DNA of 47,989 nucleotides from Prolixibacteraceae bacterium UBA5740 (GCA_002419285.1 DIFU01000070.1:1-47989), one strand, 5' to 3'. Positions 1 through 8,633 are shown, numbered from the stretch's first letter. The notes: generated from the sequence alone by a model not told the origin. Numbers and translations: made by a program.

Positions 1-181
1 TGGTAAGATCGACCATATGAAAACCAGGGAAAGCGCTATGTGAAGATAACACAGCTGTCGGCAAGGGACATACCTGGATACCCATGCTCGAAAGGATCGG
101 GATTACGACAGTCAGCGATGCCCTGCCATACCCACTCATGTCGTGGATGGCTGCAACGCGAGGTACAAGATGTTTATTCAT
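1..181 (-). CDS. Pyridoxal/pyridoxamine kinase, N-terminal part (cut by window edge)
   Basis: The minus strand from 181 encodes about 60 residues that run off the window. The reading includes AAIHDMSGYGRASLTV and CPLPTAVLSSH, the start of PdxK/PdxY-type kinases of the ribokinase fold, which phosphorylate pyridoxal, pyridoxine or pyridoxamine with ATP in the B6 salvage pathway. The ATG at 181 gives the short MNKHLVPR lead before the conserved segment, and an exact TAnnTTTG box on the minus strand at 202-209 places transcription start about 14 nt upstream. It diverges from dapB. The ATP-binding and catalytic C-terminal region lies outside the window, so substrate preference cannot be judged. 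Confidence 0.85.
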   Translation of the reverse strand, partial: MNKHLVPRVAAIHDMSGYGRASLTVVIPILSSMGIQVCPLPTAVLSSHSAFPGFHMVDLT

Positions 182-201
182 GCCTGCCTGTTTTATTTTG
201 C

Positions 202-234
202 CAAAGATACAGAAACTATTTTCGGAAGATCAAC
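202..234 (-). promoter_or_regulatory. Predicted Bacteroidota promoter of the pyridoxal kinase gene
   Basis: On the minus strand the -7 box TATCTTTG (202-209) matches TAnnTTTG exactly. A GTTG at 231-234 lies 21 nt further upstream and resembles the -33 TTTG box. The predicted start point is about 14 nt before the ATG at 181. Confidence 0.5.
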
Positions 235-343
235 GGGACTTCAATGACAGTTCTATTTTCTGCCTCCACCGGCTGATTCTGTCATTTAACCTACAAATCA
301 GAAAGCAGATATTTCTGTCCGAAACATTTTTCAGTGATTATAT

Positions 344-351
344 TATCTTTG
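344..351 (+). promoter_or_regulatory. Predicted promoter (-7 box) for dapB-lepB
   Basis: TATCTTTG matches the TAnnTTTG consensus. A -33 TTTG is not clearly present (T-rich at 326-330). Transcription would start near 358, leaving a leader of about 120 nt before dapB that contains a small GC hairpin (CCGGG-tgtg-CCCGG, 425-438). The 299-nt gap between the two divergent genes (182-480) holds no other supported gene; the short plus-strand frames in it are antisense to the kinase or lack family support. Confidence 0.45.
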
Positions 352-480
352 TCCGCATTGCAAAGCTTGAGCTTTGTCAGTAAGGCCCGGAGTGCATTGA
401 GTTACCGTCTGAATTACAATCATGCCGGGTGTGCCCGGAAAGTATCCGGACCCAATGATAACCAGATAATAAATTTTGAA

Positions 481-1197
481 ATGAAGATTGGCCTGATTGG
501 TTACGGTAGAATGGGCAAAGAGATTGAAAAAATTGCCATAGAACGGGGGCATGACATACCTGTGATTATTGATTTAAACAATTCATCAGATCTGTCCCCT
601 GAAAATCTCCGCATTTGTGATGTCATCATAGAATTCACCATCCCGGAATCAGCAATTCATAATTACCTGAAATGTTTCGAAGCGGGAGTTCCTGTGGTGA
701 GTGGAACCACTGGCTGGCTCGACAAGCTCGAGTATGTTCATGAACAATGCAAAAAGTACGATGGGACTTTTTTCTATGCAAGCAATTTCTCCATTGGGGT
801 GAATCTGTTTTTCGAACTGAACCGTCACCTGACTTCGTTGCTGTTTCCGCACAGGCAATATAAGCCCCGCATGAAAGAAATACATCATATTCATAAAATG
901 GACGCTCCCAGTGGAACAGCTATTTCACTTGCAGAAGACATAATCGGGAACATGCCGGAATTGAACAGCTGGACTATAGACGAAAACCATGCTTTCGACC
1001 AACTGTCCATTGAGGTTGAACGAACAGGTGAGGTTCCTGGCACCCATATCATATCCTGGGAATCAAGTGTTGATACCATTGAAATATCCCATACCGCGAA
1101 AAGCAGGAAAGGGTTTGCACTGGGTGCAGTGATTGCTGCCGAATACTGTTTGACCCACAAGGGAATTCTGAATATGAAAGACTTACTAAAATTCTAA
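481..1197 (+). CDS. dapB: 4-hydroxy-tetrahydrodipicolinate reductase
   Basis: The 238-residue protein reduces the DapA product with NAD(P)H in the diaminopimelate/lysine pathway, feeding peptidoglycan and lysine synthesis in the cytoplasm. It begins MKIGLIGYGRMGKE, a Rossmann GxGxxG dinucleotide site. The catalytic and substrate motif EIHHIHKMDAPSGTA (about residues 133-147) carries the His pair and Lys139 of the family, and SGTTGW is present near 74-79. The ATG at 481 is chosen over an upstream in-frame start at 334 because the family begins exactly here and the upstream part has no homology I recognise. lepB begins 7 nt after the stop, so the two genes are probably co-transcribed. Confidence 0.95.
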   Translation: MKIGLIGYGRMGKEIEKIAIERGHDIPVIIDLNNSSDLSPENLRICDVIIEFTIPESAIHNYLKCFEAGVPVVSGTTGWLDKLEYVHEQCKKYDGTFFYASNFSIGVNLFFELNRHLTSLLFPHRQYKPRMKEIHHIHKMDAPSGTAISLAEDIIGNMPELNSWTIDENHAFDQLSIEVERTGEVPGTHIISWESSVDTIEISHTAKSRKGFALGAVIAAEYCLTHKGILNMKDLLKF

Positions 1198-1204
1198 TAA
1201 AGCA

Positions 1205-2542
1205 ATGAGAAATATTCTGACCAATAAATGGTTTAAATTCGGGGTTGTTGCCATTCTTTACACGCTTTGGGTAATATGGCTCAAAAATTTCTGGTGGCTG
1301 ATTGGCCTTGCGGTAATTTTTGACATGTACGTTTCAAAGAAGGTTCACTGGGCTTTCTGGAAGAAGAAGGATGCACCGGGAGGCAAGCAGACAGCGCTTG
1401 TCGAATGGATTGATGCCATCATTTTTGCGGTAATTGCCGCTTCGTTTATCCGCATGTTTTTCATTGAAGCCTATACCATACCAACCTCTTCAATGGAAAA
1501 ATCGATGCTGGTTGGCGATTACCTGTTTGTCAGCAAAACAGCCTATGGCCCAAAAACTCCAAACACGCCCCTATCCTTTCCATTCGTGCATAACACCATG
1601 CCTCTTACCGCGACGAATAAATCCTATGTCGAGTGGATAAAACGCCCCTATAAAAGGCTGGCCGGTTTTGGAAAAATCAAGAATAATGATGTTGTGGTTT
1701 TCCACTTTCCCGAAGGTGATACGGTAGCCCTGAGGATGCAAAACCAAAGTTATTACCAGCTGGTCAGGTCTTATGGTCGTGACCGGGTTTGGAGTGATGA
1801 AAGGAACTTTGGTAAGGTCATCGCAAGACCGGTTGATAAGCGGGAAAATTACATCAAGCGTTGTGTCGGAATTCCGGGAGATGTGATTCAGATCAAGGAA
1901 GGCGTATTGTTTGTCAACGATCGCCAGCAGGATCATTTCGACGGACAACAATACAACTATCTGGTAAAAGCCAATAGCACGATCAATCCAAGGGCACTTG
2001 ACAAACTCGGCATTTCGAATGACGACCGCCAGAACTATTCAAACATGCAGTATATATTCCCATTGACAGACAACATGGTTTCCGAATTCGAGAAATTCAA
2101 CAATGTCACTTCCATCGAAAAACTGCTTGATTCTCCAGATCGGTGGGATCCCAATATTTTCCCTTCCGACAGTAAGTTCCCTTGGAATGTCGATAACTTT
2201 GGACCTCTGAAAATTCCAGCAAAAGGAGCAACCGTTGAATTGACCCCGGATGTTTTGCCACTTTACGACAGGATTATCAGGGTTTATGAAGGCAATACGC
2301 TGGAGGTGAAAGATAACGTAATCCACATCAATGGAGCGGCAACCAATCAATATACCTTCATGATGGATTATTACTGGATGATGGGCGATAACCGCCACAA
2401 CTCGGCAGATTCGCGTTATTGGGGGTTCGTGCCTGAAGACCATGTTGTAGGAAAGGCAGTGTTTATCTGGCTCTCGCTCGACAAGGACAAGAGCTTGCCA
2501 GGGAAAATCAGGCTGAACAGGCTCTTCCGGTCTATCAACTAA
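1205..2542 (+). CDS. lepB: Signal peptidase I (S26), long Bacteroidota form
   Basis: The 445-residue membrane-bound protease removes signal peptides from exported proteins on the periplasmic face of the inner membrane. Hydrophobic segments occur at about residues 8-45 and 60-85. The catalytic Ser is in PTSSMEKSM (Ser96), the general-base Lys in IKRCVGIPGD (Lys218), and the C-terminal box MGDNRHNSADSRYWGFVP is intact. It is longer than enterobacterial LepB (about 320 residues) because of a long insertion between the Lys box and MGDNRHNSADS, typical of this phylum. It follows dapB by 7 nt and is followed by a strong hairpin terminator. Confidence 0.95.
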   Translation: MRNILTNKWFKFGVVAILYTLWVIWLKNFWWLIGLAVIFDMYVSKKVHWAFWKKKDAPGGKQTALVEWIDAIIFAVIAASFIRMFFIEAYTIPTSSMEKSMLVGDYLFVSKTAYGPKTPNTPLSFPFVHNTMPLTATNKSYVEWIKRPYKRLAGFGKIKNNDVVVFHFPEGDTVALRMQNQSYYQLVRSYGRDRVWSDERNFGKVIARPVDKRENYIKRCVGIPGDVIQIKEGVLFVNDRQQDHFDGQQYNYLVKANSTINPRALDKLGISNDDRQNYSNMQYIFPLTDNMVSEFEKFNNVTSIEKLLDSPDRWDPNIFPSDSKFPWNVDNFGPLKIPAKGATVELTPDVLPLYDRIIRVYEGNTLEVKDNVIHINGAATNQYTFMMDYYWMMGDNRHNSADSRYWGFVPEDHVVGKAVFIWLSLDKDKSLPGKIRLNRLFRSIN

Positions 2543-2557
2543 GATAACTGACGACAG

Positions 2558-2593
2558 AAAAGGATAATGAATGAAAACATTATCCTTTTTTTT
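2558..2593 (+). terminator. Intrinsic terminator after lepB
   Basis: AGGATAATG (2561-2569) and CATTATCCT (2578-2586) form a 9-bp stem with an 8-nt loop, followed by a run of T (2586-2593). It separates dapB-lepB from the next two genes. Confidence 0.8.
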
Positions 2594-2643
2594 CATACAT
2601 TTAGAACGTTAATAGTTGCAAGCAACACCCAAAAAATCAACTA

Positions 2644-2991
2644 ATGGAGAACGAAATAAAACGCAATCCCATCAACACCCAACTGGTGCTCATGTTGCTC
2701 CTTGCCATTTTTCTGGTGATATTTACATTGCAGAACTCAGCATCGGTTGCCATCCGTGTATTCCTTTGGAATGTTAACGTACCGTTGGTAGTCCTGATCC
2801 TGTTATGTTTGCTGATTGGTTATCTCTTACCACATTTTTCTTACATTCCAAGAATCTGGAAACTGAAAAGCGAACTCTCCCGGACCCGAAAGGAGAAAGA
2901 AGAACTTGAAAAATCGACTGAAAAACAGGTTCGCACAAAACCCGATCCTGAAGGAATTGCCTTTGATGACATGCTGGGCGATGAGGAATAA
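2644..2991 (+). CDS. LapA/DUF1049-like small membrane protein
   Basis: A 115-residue protein with two hydrophobic segments (about residues 14-30 and 43-66), then a charged, probably coiled-coil cytoplasmic tail (about 75-100: KLKSELSRTRKEKEELEK) and an acidic end. The pattern LAIFLVIFTLQN plus a second helix resembles the LapA (DUF1049) domain, whose E. coli member acts with LapB in lipopolysaccharide assembly. That role is not shown here. It begins after the lepB terminator and ends 24 nt before the WbqC-family gene, so those two are likely co-transcribed. Confidence 0.7.
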   Translation: MENEIKRNPINTQLVLMLLLAIFLVIFTLQNSASVAIRVFLWNVNVPLVVLILLCLLIGYLLPHFSYIPRIWKLKSELSRTRKEKEELEKSTEKQVRTKPDPEGIAFDDMLGDEE

Positions 2992-3015
2992 TGTATCAAC
3001 CAATACACTTTCCTG

Positions 3016-3666
3016 ATGCAAGAAGCGCTGCCTGTACTTCATGCCACCAATTACTTTGGCCCCGTATTCTTTTATTATACCCTGCAAAAAGCTCCTCTGG
3101 TTTATATTGATCAGCATGAGCATTTCATCCGTCAAACTTACCGTAACCGATGTTATATCCAGGGCTCTAACGGAGTCCTTCCGCTTATGGTCCCGGTCGA
3201 AAAAGGCCGGTCGCCCCAACAGAAGATCCGTGACATCCGGATTGCCTACCATACCCCATGGCAGCGTAATCACTGGAGATCGATTGTTTCAGCATACAAG
3301 AACTCTCCTTTCTTTGATGATTATCAAGCAGATATTCAAATCTATTTCGAGAAAGAATTCAGGTTTTTGTTTGACTTGAACCTGGCCATAATGAATACGA
3401 TGTGCCAGCTCTTGAATCTTGACCGCACTATCCACCTGACCATCGGATTTGAAAACACGGGCGAAGAATCCGCAAATTACAGAACCAGCCTCTCCCCTAA
3501 AATCCCCCTCGAAGAAACGGCGCCATGGTATTATCCCATTGAATACACACAAGTTTTTGAAGACAAATTTTCCTTTACTCCAGGATTGAGTATCCTCGAT
3601 CTGTTATTTTGTACCGGTCCCGGTGCGATTGGATATCTTGGGCAGAAAATCGTGCAAAAAACCTGA
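3016..3666 (+). CDS. WbqC family protein
   Basis: The 216-residue protein has the WbqC-like pattern: YFGPVFFYYTLQKA near the N-terminus, YRNRCYIQG, then LPLMVPVEKG and the W.RNHWRSI....Y..SPFF region (about residues 80-100). Family members occur in surface-polysaccharide clusters and near lepB in this phylum; their exact reaction is not settled, and some are tied to modified amino-sugar synthesis. The last 63 nt overlap the end of the convergent Nudix gene (3604-3666), so the two 3' ends are transcribed against each other. Confidence 0.85.
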   Translation: MQEALPVLHATNYFGPVFFYYTLQKAPLVYIDQHEHFIRQTYRNRCYIQGSNGVLPLMVPVEKGRSPQQKIRDIRIAYHTPWQRNHWRSIVSAYKNSPFFDDYQADIQIYFEKEFRFLFDLNLAIMNTMCQLLNLDRTIHLTIGFENTGEESANYRTSLSPKIPLEETAPWYYPIEYTQVFEDKFSFTPGLSILDLLFCTGPGAIGYLGQKIVQKT

Positions 3667-4056
3667 AATGATCAGGTCATGGTCAAAGGCAAGGGGAGGC
3701 AAATGCCCAATGTGGAACCATTCGGCAAGGGCTGCATCATCCCCTGCCAGGGGTTGCAACTTTTGGGGAATCATCGTGTAAAAAGCCAGTGTTAAAGTGC
3801 GGTGCCTGGGATCACGGTCAATTGCGTCAAAAACCCGATATTGCTCCAGGTGATCAACAGAAATACCCGTTTCCTCCAATAATTCGCGCCTGCAGGCTGC
3901 CTCCAGAGTTTCATCCAGATCGGCGAAACCACCCGGCAAAGCCCACTTTCCCATGAAAGGATCCTTGCCCCTTTGAATCAGAAGAATTTCATGGGACTCC
4001 GTCATGACAATAGCATCTACCGTGACTGCCGGCCGTGGATAATTATATGTATACAT
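3604..4056 (-). CDS. Nudix hydrolase
   Basis: The 150-residue protein carries a complete Nudix box, GGFADLDETLEAACRRELLEETGI (written here as its parts GGFADLDE at 42-49 and RRELLEETG at 56-64), which binds the metal and cleaves nucleoside-diphosphate-linked substrates. The layout (strand VDAIVMT, then LLIQRGKDPFMGKWALPGG) is typical of ADP-ribose/NADH pyrophosphatases or 8-oxo-dGTP MutT-like enzymes; the substrate cannot be read from sequence. It is the last gene of a minus-strand operon, starting 4 nt after a 30-aa membrane microprotein, and its 3' end overlaps wbqC by 63 nt. Confidence 0.9.
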   Translation of the reverse strand: MYTYNYPRPAVTVDAIVMTESHEILLIQRGKDPFMGKWALPGGFADLDETLEAACRRELLEETGISVDHLEQYRVFDAIDRDPRHRTLTLAFYTMIPQKLQPLAGDDAALAEWFHIGHLPPLAFDHDLIISGFLHDFLPKISNRTGTGTK

Positions 4057-4060
4057 TGGT

Positions 4061-4153
4061 TTATTCCTGTTTCCCTGTTCTCCAGTATTTGACGACGAGA
4101 TAAACTACAGCGATCAGGATTAACAAATAGATCAGCAATTCGGTCCTTTCCAT
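4061..4153 (-). CDS. 30-residue single-span membrane microprotein
   Basis: Between the NlpC/P60 and Nudix genes the minus strand holds an intact 30-codon frame: METR-like start (M-E-R-T-E), a hydrophobic core LLIYLLILIAVVYLVV (about residues 6-21), then K-Y-W-R-T-G-K-Q-E. Its ATG follows the NlpC/P60 stop by 2 nt and its stop precedes the Nudix ATG by 4 nt, so the arrangement suggests translational coupling. The basic residues after the helix predict an N-out/C-in topology. I know no named family. The tight packing and clean transmembrane profile are the evidence that it is a real gene; no function can be assigned. Confidence 0.6.
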   Translation of the reverse strand: MERTELLIYLLILIAVVYLVVKYWRTGKQE

Positions 4154-4155
4154 GG

Positions 4156-4938
4156 TCAGATGATTTTTTTCATAACCCGCATCTTATGCGTATACCTTTT
4201 AGTGTCTACGTTATAAATGCCATATTGATCCACATTATCGATCCTGACTTTTCCGGAAGCGTGAATAATTTTATTCTGCTTCCAAAGAATGCCGACATGG
4301 ATGATATTACCTTCTTCATCATCGAAAAATGCAAGATCTCCTGGCAGGGTCTCTTCCACGAAGCTGAGAGAAGTTCCAAGAAAAACTTGTTGGCTTGCAT
4401 CCCTTGGCAACCTGAATCCGGCCATTTTGTATATCACCTGCGTAAAGCCGCTGCAATCGATTCCCAAAGGACTTCTTCCGCCCCAAAGATAAGGAGCATT
4501 AAAATACTTCAGGGCCTGGGAGATGATAAAACTCCGGTGATCTTTGAGACGTCCATAGGCAACATGCCCATTCAGGTTGCACTTTTTCGAATCGAGCCTG
4601 AATTGCTTGAGATAGGGTCTCCAAAATGGCAAGGTGCTTCCGGCAACCAACATCAGGTTTTGCTCTTTCGAAATAGGGATTATTGAAAAAATATCAGTAG
4701 TAACGGCTGAAGGTGCAGATTCAATCCTTGTGCTGTCGCGTTCAGTAAGTGGGGTGACCATCTTGGAGTCAACCCATCCTTCATAGCCATCAAATACAAG
4801 CCTGACATGACTCCATCCCGGAAGATAGTCAATGATTTCAAAATGTTCCCCGAAAAGAATCTGGGTAACCATCTCGCTACGTTCCGAAGGTTCTCTGCGG
4901 ACGGGAATTAAACTTAAACCGCAAATGCCGTAATTCAT
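4156..4938 (-). CDS. NlpC/P60 family cell-wall peptidase (YkfC-like)
   Basis: A 260-residue cysteine peptidase. Residues about 1-65 form a bacterial SH3-like domain (PGWSHVRLVFDGYEGWVD), and the C-terminal NlpC/P60 domain carries Cys162 in GIDCSGF, His214 in IIHVGIL and His226 in IIHASGK. Such enzymes cut the D-Glu-diaminopimelate/Lys bond of peptidoglycan stem peptides; the YkfC type recycles free peptides. No signal peptide is visible, which fits intracellular recycling rather than wall turnover. It is first in an operon with the 30-aa protein and the Nudix hydrolase and diverges from the PgpH-like gene. Confidence 0.9.
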   Translation of the reverse strand: MNYGICGLSLIPVRREPSERSEMVTQILFGEHFEIIDYLPGWSHVRLVFDGYEGWVDSKMVTPLTERDSTRIESAPSAVTTDIFSIIPISKEQNLMLVAGSTLPFWRPYLKQFRLDSKKCNLNGHVAYGRLKDHRSFIISQALKYFNAPYLWGGRSPLGIDCSGFTQVIYKMAGFRLPRDASQQVFLGTSLSFVEETLPGDLAFFDDEEGNIIHVGILWKQNKIIHASGKVRIDNVDQYGIYNVDTKRYTHKMRVMKKII

Positions 4939-4964
4939 TAAAAAATTTAGTTATTTTACGCAAT

Positions 4965-4972
4965 CAAATATA
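4965..4972 (-). promoter_or_regulatory. Predicted promoter (-7 box) of the NlpC/P60 operon
   Basis: On the minus strand TATATTTG matches TAnnTTTG exactly. Transcription would start near 4958, about 20 nt before the ATG at 4938. No good -33 TTTG is seen. Confidence 0.45.
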
Positions 4973-5023
4973 TAATTTCTCAATCGAAATTAACGGTATA
5001 AATCTCTGGGCTTCCAAAAAATC

Positions 5024-7096
5024 ATGAAAACTTTCAGAGACAAATTATTAAAATACTCAAAATTCATATTCTGGGGCTTCGCTTTCATCACAGCGGCAGT
5101 TCTGCTTTATCTTATACTGCCGTCGGAACCCAGATTTATGTATGAATATCAGAAAGGAGCTCCATGGAAACACGAAAACCTGGTAGCCCCCTTTGATTTT
5201 GCCATTTTAAAATCGTCGAACGAGATTGAAATTGAGAAACGGGAGGCCACAAGGAACTTTGCCCCCTATTTTTTGGCCGACACACTCATCTCGACCCAAA
5301 AAATGGGCGAATTGATTAACGACCTGGGGCAGGTTAACGAAGAAGAACATCCTGAAATCAGGGCAGTGGAAAGGGAACTTGTTTCATCACTTCAGGCACT
5401 CTATTATAATGGTATTTTGCTTAACTCTCCTGAAGCCATGGATATTCTGGCTGACAAAAGTGAGATATCGGTGGTTACCGGCAACATGGTTGACAGGAGA
5501 GCTGTATCTGATCTGACATCCGAAAAAACGGCATACAACAATTTTCGACAGGTAATTACGGACTTGTCGGCCCGTTTCCCTGAAGTGGCCGGTGAATTGC
5601 GCAAACTGGATGCTGCCAGATACATTAAAAGTAACCTGAGTTTCGACGACAATTATACGCGCAGTGAGCTTAACCGTCTCGAATCGGCCATTGCAACCGC
5701 ACGTGGGATGGTTCAGGCAGGTGAAAGAATCATCCTGAAAGGAGAAATTGTGGATGACTCCCGATTTCAGCTGCTCGAATCACTCAAAGGAGCCTATGAA
5801 ATGAAACGGGGCGAAGGGATTAACAGCCACTTGATTTCAGTCGGCAAATTCATGCTTATCCTTGTCTTTTTGGGTTTGTTGTTTACTTACCTATATATCT
5901 ATAAACCCAATATCTTGTCAGATACACGAAAACTTAGCTTCATGCTCTTGTTTCTCGTTTTCGTTGTATTCCTTGCCCAGGCAGTCAATTCATACGAGAA
6001 CCTCCACATTTATATGGTACCTCTTGCCATCCTGCCTGTCGTGATCCGAACTTTTTACGATCCCCGCACAGCCATATTTACCCTGATCATAACATCGATT
6101 CTTATCGGGTTTTATGCCCCTAATAATTATGAATTTGTGTTGCTCGAAGTGTCAGCAGGCATGGTGGCTGTTTTCAGCCTGAACAAGATGCACCGGCGCG
6201 TACATGTTGTCATAGCATCCCTGCTGGTTTTGCTTACCTATGCATTGGTATTTACTGCAGTGACAATGATCAGGGAAGGTACCCTGATCGCATTCAATTT
6301 CAGGATGCTGCAATGGTTTGCATGGAGTAGCCTACTCATTTTGGTGGTTTACCCCCTGATTTTTATATTTGAAAAGCTGTTTGGGTTTGTATCGGATGTA
6401 ACACTGATTGAATTATCCAATACGAACCAACCACTGCTCAGAAAGCTGGCAGAAGAGGCCCCCGGTACTTTCCAGCATTCGATGCAGATTGCCAACCTTG
6501 CCGAGGAGGTCATCCTCAAGATCGGAGGCAATCCGTATCTTGTGAGGGCCGGTGCCCTTTACCATGATATAGGAAAAGCCGTGAAGCCGACCTATTTCAT
6601 CGAAAATCAGGAAATGGGAATGAATCCTCATGACCTGATGAGTTATAAAAAGAGTGCCGAAATCATCATTGACCATGTGCGTCATGGCATTAAGACCGCC
6701 CAGAAGCACAAACTGCCGGCAAGCATCATCGAATTTATTGCTACCCATCACGGCACGACAAAAGCAAAATACTTCTATCTGAAACATTTGCAAGACAATC
6801 CGAATGAACAACTCAATGAAGAGGATTTTGTATATCCCGGTCCCCTGCCCCGATCGAGGGAAGCAGCCGTCGTTATGCTTGTCGACGGAATAGAGGCCGC
6901 TTCCAGAAGCATGAAGGAGAAAACGCTTGAAGGATTGCGGACGCTGATTAATGACATGATTGACCAGAAAGTCAAGGATAATCAACTCGACAATTCGGAT
7001 CTCACTTTCGCCGATATCAGCAAAATCAAGGAAATTCTACTGAAAAAGCTGGTGAATATTTATCATGTCCGGATTGAATACCCTTCCGAAAAGTAA
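5024..7096 (+). CDS. 7TM receptor with intracellular HD hydrolase (PgpH-like c-di-AMP phosphodiesterase)
   Basis: The 690-residue membrane protein has one N-terminal helix (about residues 14-33), an extracytoplasmic 7TMR-HDED-type domain (about 50-265), a block of about seven helices (about 275-460) and a cytoplasmic HD domain with His485 in FQHSMQIA and His514-Asp515 in YHDIGK, plus HH at ATHHGTTK. This is the architecture of Listeria PgpH, which hydrolyses cyclic di-AMP; assigning that activity here is by family. c-di-AMP commonly controls osmolyte and wall homeostasis, in keeping with the divergent NlpC/P60 gene. No exact promoter box is visible in the short divergent gap. Confidence 0.88.
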   Translation: MKTFRDKLLKYSKFIFWGFAFITAAVLLYLILPSEPRFMYEYQKGAPWKHENLVAPFDFAILKSSNEIEIEKREATRNFAPYFLADTLISTQKMGELINDLGQVNEEEHPEIRAVERELVSSLQALYYNGILLNSPEAMDILADKSEISVVTGNMVDRRAVSDLTSEKTAYNNFRQVITDLSARFPEVAGELRKLDAARYIKSNLSFDDNYTRSELNRLESAIATARGMVQAGERIILKGEIVDDSRFQLLESLKGAYEMKRGEGINSHLISVGKFMLILVFLGLLFTYLYIYKPNILSDTRKLSFMLLFLVFVVFLAQAVNSYENLHIYMVPLAILPVVIRTFYDPRTAIFTLIITSILIGFYAPNNYEFVLLEVSAGMVAVFSLNKMHRRVHVVIASLLVLLTYALVFTAVTMIREGTLIAFNFRMLQWFAWSSLLILVVYPLIFIFEKLFGFVSDVTLIELSNTNQPLLRKLAEEAPGTFQHSMQIANLAEEVILKIGGNPYLVRAGALYHDIGKAVKPTYFIENQEMGMNPHDLMSYKKSAEIIIDHVRHGIKTAQKHKLPASIIEFIATHHGTTKAKYFYLKHLQDNPNEQLNEEDFVYPGPLPRSREAAVVMLVDGIEAASRSMKEKTLEGLRTLINDMIDQKVKDNQLDNSDLTFADISKIKEILLKKLVNIYHVRIEYPSEK

Positions 7097-7153
7097 CTGC
7101 AACATTTTCTGCCCCTAAACGTTTATTTTATACCCAAATTATAAGTTGAAACC

Positions 7154-8620
7154 ATGTTGAATTATAAATCATATTTAGTCGCTTTACTTGCATTTACGTT
7201 ATTATTCACTGGATGCGAAAAGGATGATCCGGATCCAGGCGATGGTAATCCAACTGCACAAATAGCACCGTTGCTGACCCGGAAGATCAATACCTTCATC
7301 AAGGATGTGATGAGCGATGTCTATTATTGGAACAACACTTTGCCAACCATCGACGTGGATTATGAATTTGACTCAAAGGATTATTTCGACAAGTTGTTGA
7401 ACAAGGAAGATAAATGGTCATTTATATCCGATAACATCACTGAAGTGGAAGACAGCTTCGAGGGTATTGAAACAACCTTTGGCTATTCACTGGCCTTTGG
7501 CAATTTTGTCGATGGGACCGGCTCACCTACAGGTAACTATTTTGCCATCATTGAATATGTTTATCCCAATACACCTGCCTCAAGAGCAGGTTTCAAGCGG
7601 GGTGATATCATCACACGAATAAGCGGTGAAAATATAACCACTTCCAACTATATGCAATTGTTCAACAATGCCACAATCAGTGTAACACGCGGTGATTATA
7701 CCGAAGGTGGCATCAGTGAAAAAGAAACGGTGAGCATGACCGCCGAAAAACTGGAACTTAATCCTGTTGTCATGGCGAAAGTCATAGAACATGGAGGGGT
7801 AAAAGCCGGTTATCTTTTCTACACACAATATATTGCAAGTTATAACAGCAGCCTCGATTCTGTTCTTGCGGTCTTCAAAGCGCAGGGGATCAGGCAATTG
7901 GTACTCGACCTTCGATACAATCCGGGCGGTCAGACAACAGCGGCGCAGCACCTGTGCAGTTCACTGGCCCCCCTTGATATTGTCAATGCCGGAAAACAAC
8001 TGGTATCCTTCAAGTGGAACCAGAAATACCAGAATTATTGGCAGCAAACCAACAACAAAAGCCAGCTGGGTGTTTACTTTGACCCTACTGTACCAGTCAA
8101 GCTCGGCCTTGATAAAATTTATATCCTTACCACCGATGGAACGGCCAGTGCTTCAGAGCTTACCATTACCGGCCTGGATCCATATATGGAAGTAGTGACT
8201 GTCGGCAAGCCCACCTATGGAAAATATACTGCCTCCATTACACTGAAACCTGAAGACATGTATGAAAGTCCTGACACATACAAGGATTTTAAAAACTGGG
8301 GGATTCAACCGATTGTTATCCAATTTGCAAATTCATTGGGAGTAACAGATTTCAAGGAAGGTTTTATTCCTGATATTGATGTTGCCGACAAATTACTTCC
8401 TGCAGTAGCGCTAGGTGATCCAAGAGAACCGCTTCTGGCACAAGCACTGGAACATATGACAGGTGTTCCGGTACAAACCACGAAAAGTGCAATAGCTTAC
8501 CCGGAATTCAAAGTCATTCATCGGGGTTTTTCGAAATATGATCACAACAAGAGAAACATGTCAGTTGATTTTGGTCACGATGAATTGTTGAAATCAATCA
8601 AAGAATTGAGGGATAAATAA
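7154..8620 (+). CDS. S41 family (C-terminal processing) protease lipoprotein
   Basis: A 488-residue protein with a lipoprotein signal ending LLFTGCEK (Cys21 lipidated). It has an N-terminal helical segment (about 35-90), a PDZ domain around YPNTPASRAGFKRGDIITRISG (region 135-160; core PASRAGFKRGD) and an S41 catalytic domain with LVLDLRYNPGG and TASASE at about 330-335, then GKPTYGKYTA containing the likely catalytic Lys. It would cleave exported proteins at the envelope; substrates are unknown. It ends 13 nt from the convergent radical SAM gene. Confidence 0.9.
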   Translation: MLNYKSYLVALLAFTLLFTGCEKDDPDPGDGNPTAQIAPLLTRKINTFIKDVMSDVYYWNNTLPTIDVDYEFDSKDYFDKLLNKEDKWSFISDNITEVEDSFEGIETTFGYSLAFGNFVDGTGSPTGNYFAIIEYVYPNTPASRAGFKRGDIITRISGENITTSNYMQLFNNATISVTRGDYTEGGISEKETVSMTAEKLELNPVVMAKVIEHGGVKAGYLFYTQYIASYNSSLDSVLAVFKAQGIRQLVLDLRYNPGGQTTAAQHLCSSLAPLDIVNAGKQLVSFKWNQKYQNYWQQTNNKSQLGVYFDPTVPVKLGLDKIYILTTDGTASASELTITGLDPYMEVVTVGKPTYGKYTASITLKPEDMYESPDTYKDFKNWGIQPIVIQFANSLGVTDFKEGFIPDIDVADKLLPAVALGDPREPLLAQALEHMTGVPVQTTKSAIAYPEFKVIHRGFSKYDHNKRNMSVDFGHDELLKSIKELRDK

Positions 8621-8633
8621 TTTTATGCCGTCC

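Noticed and set aside
40..383. Two plus-strand frames at the left edge
   Set aside because: They lie antisense to, or just past, the recognisable pyridoxal kinase N-terminus on the minus strand and show no family pattern.
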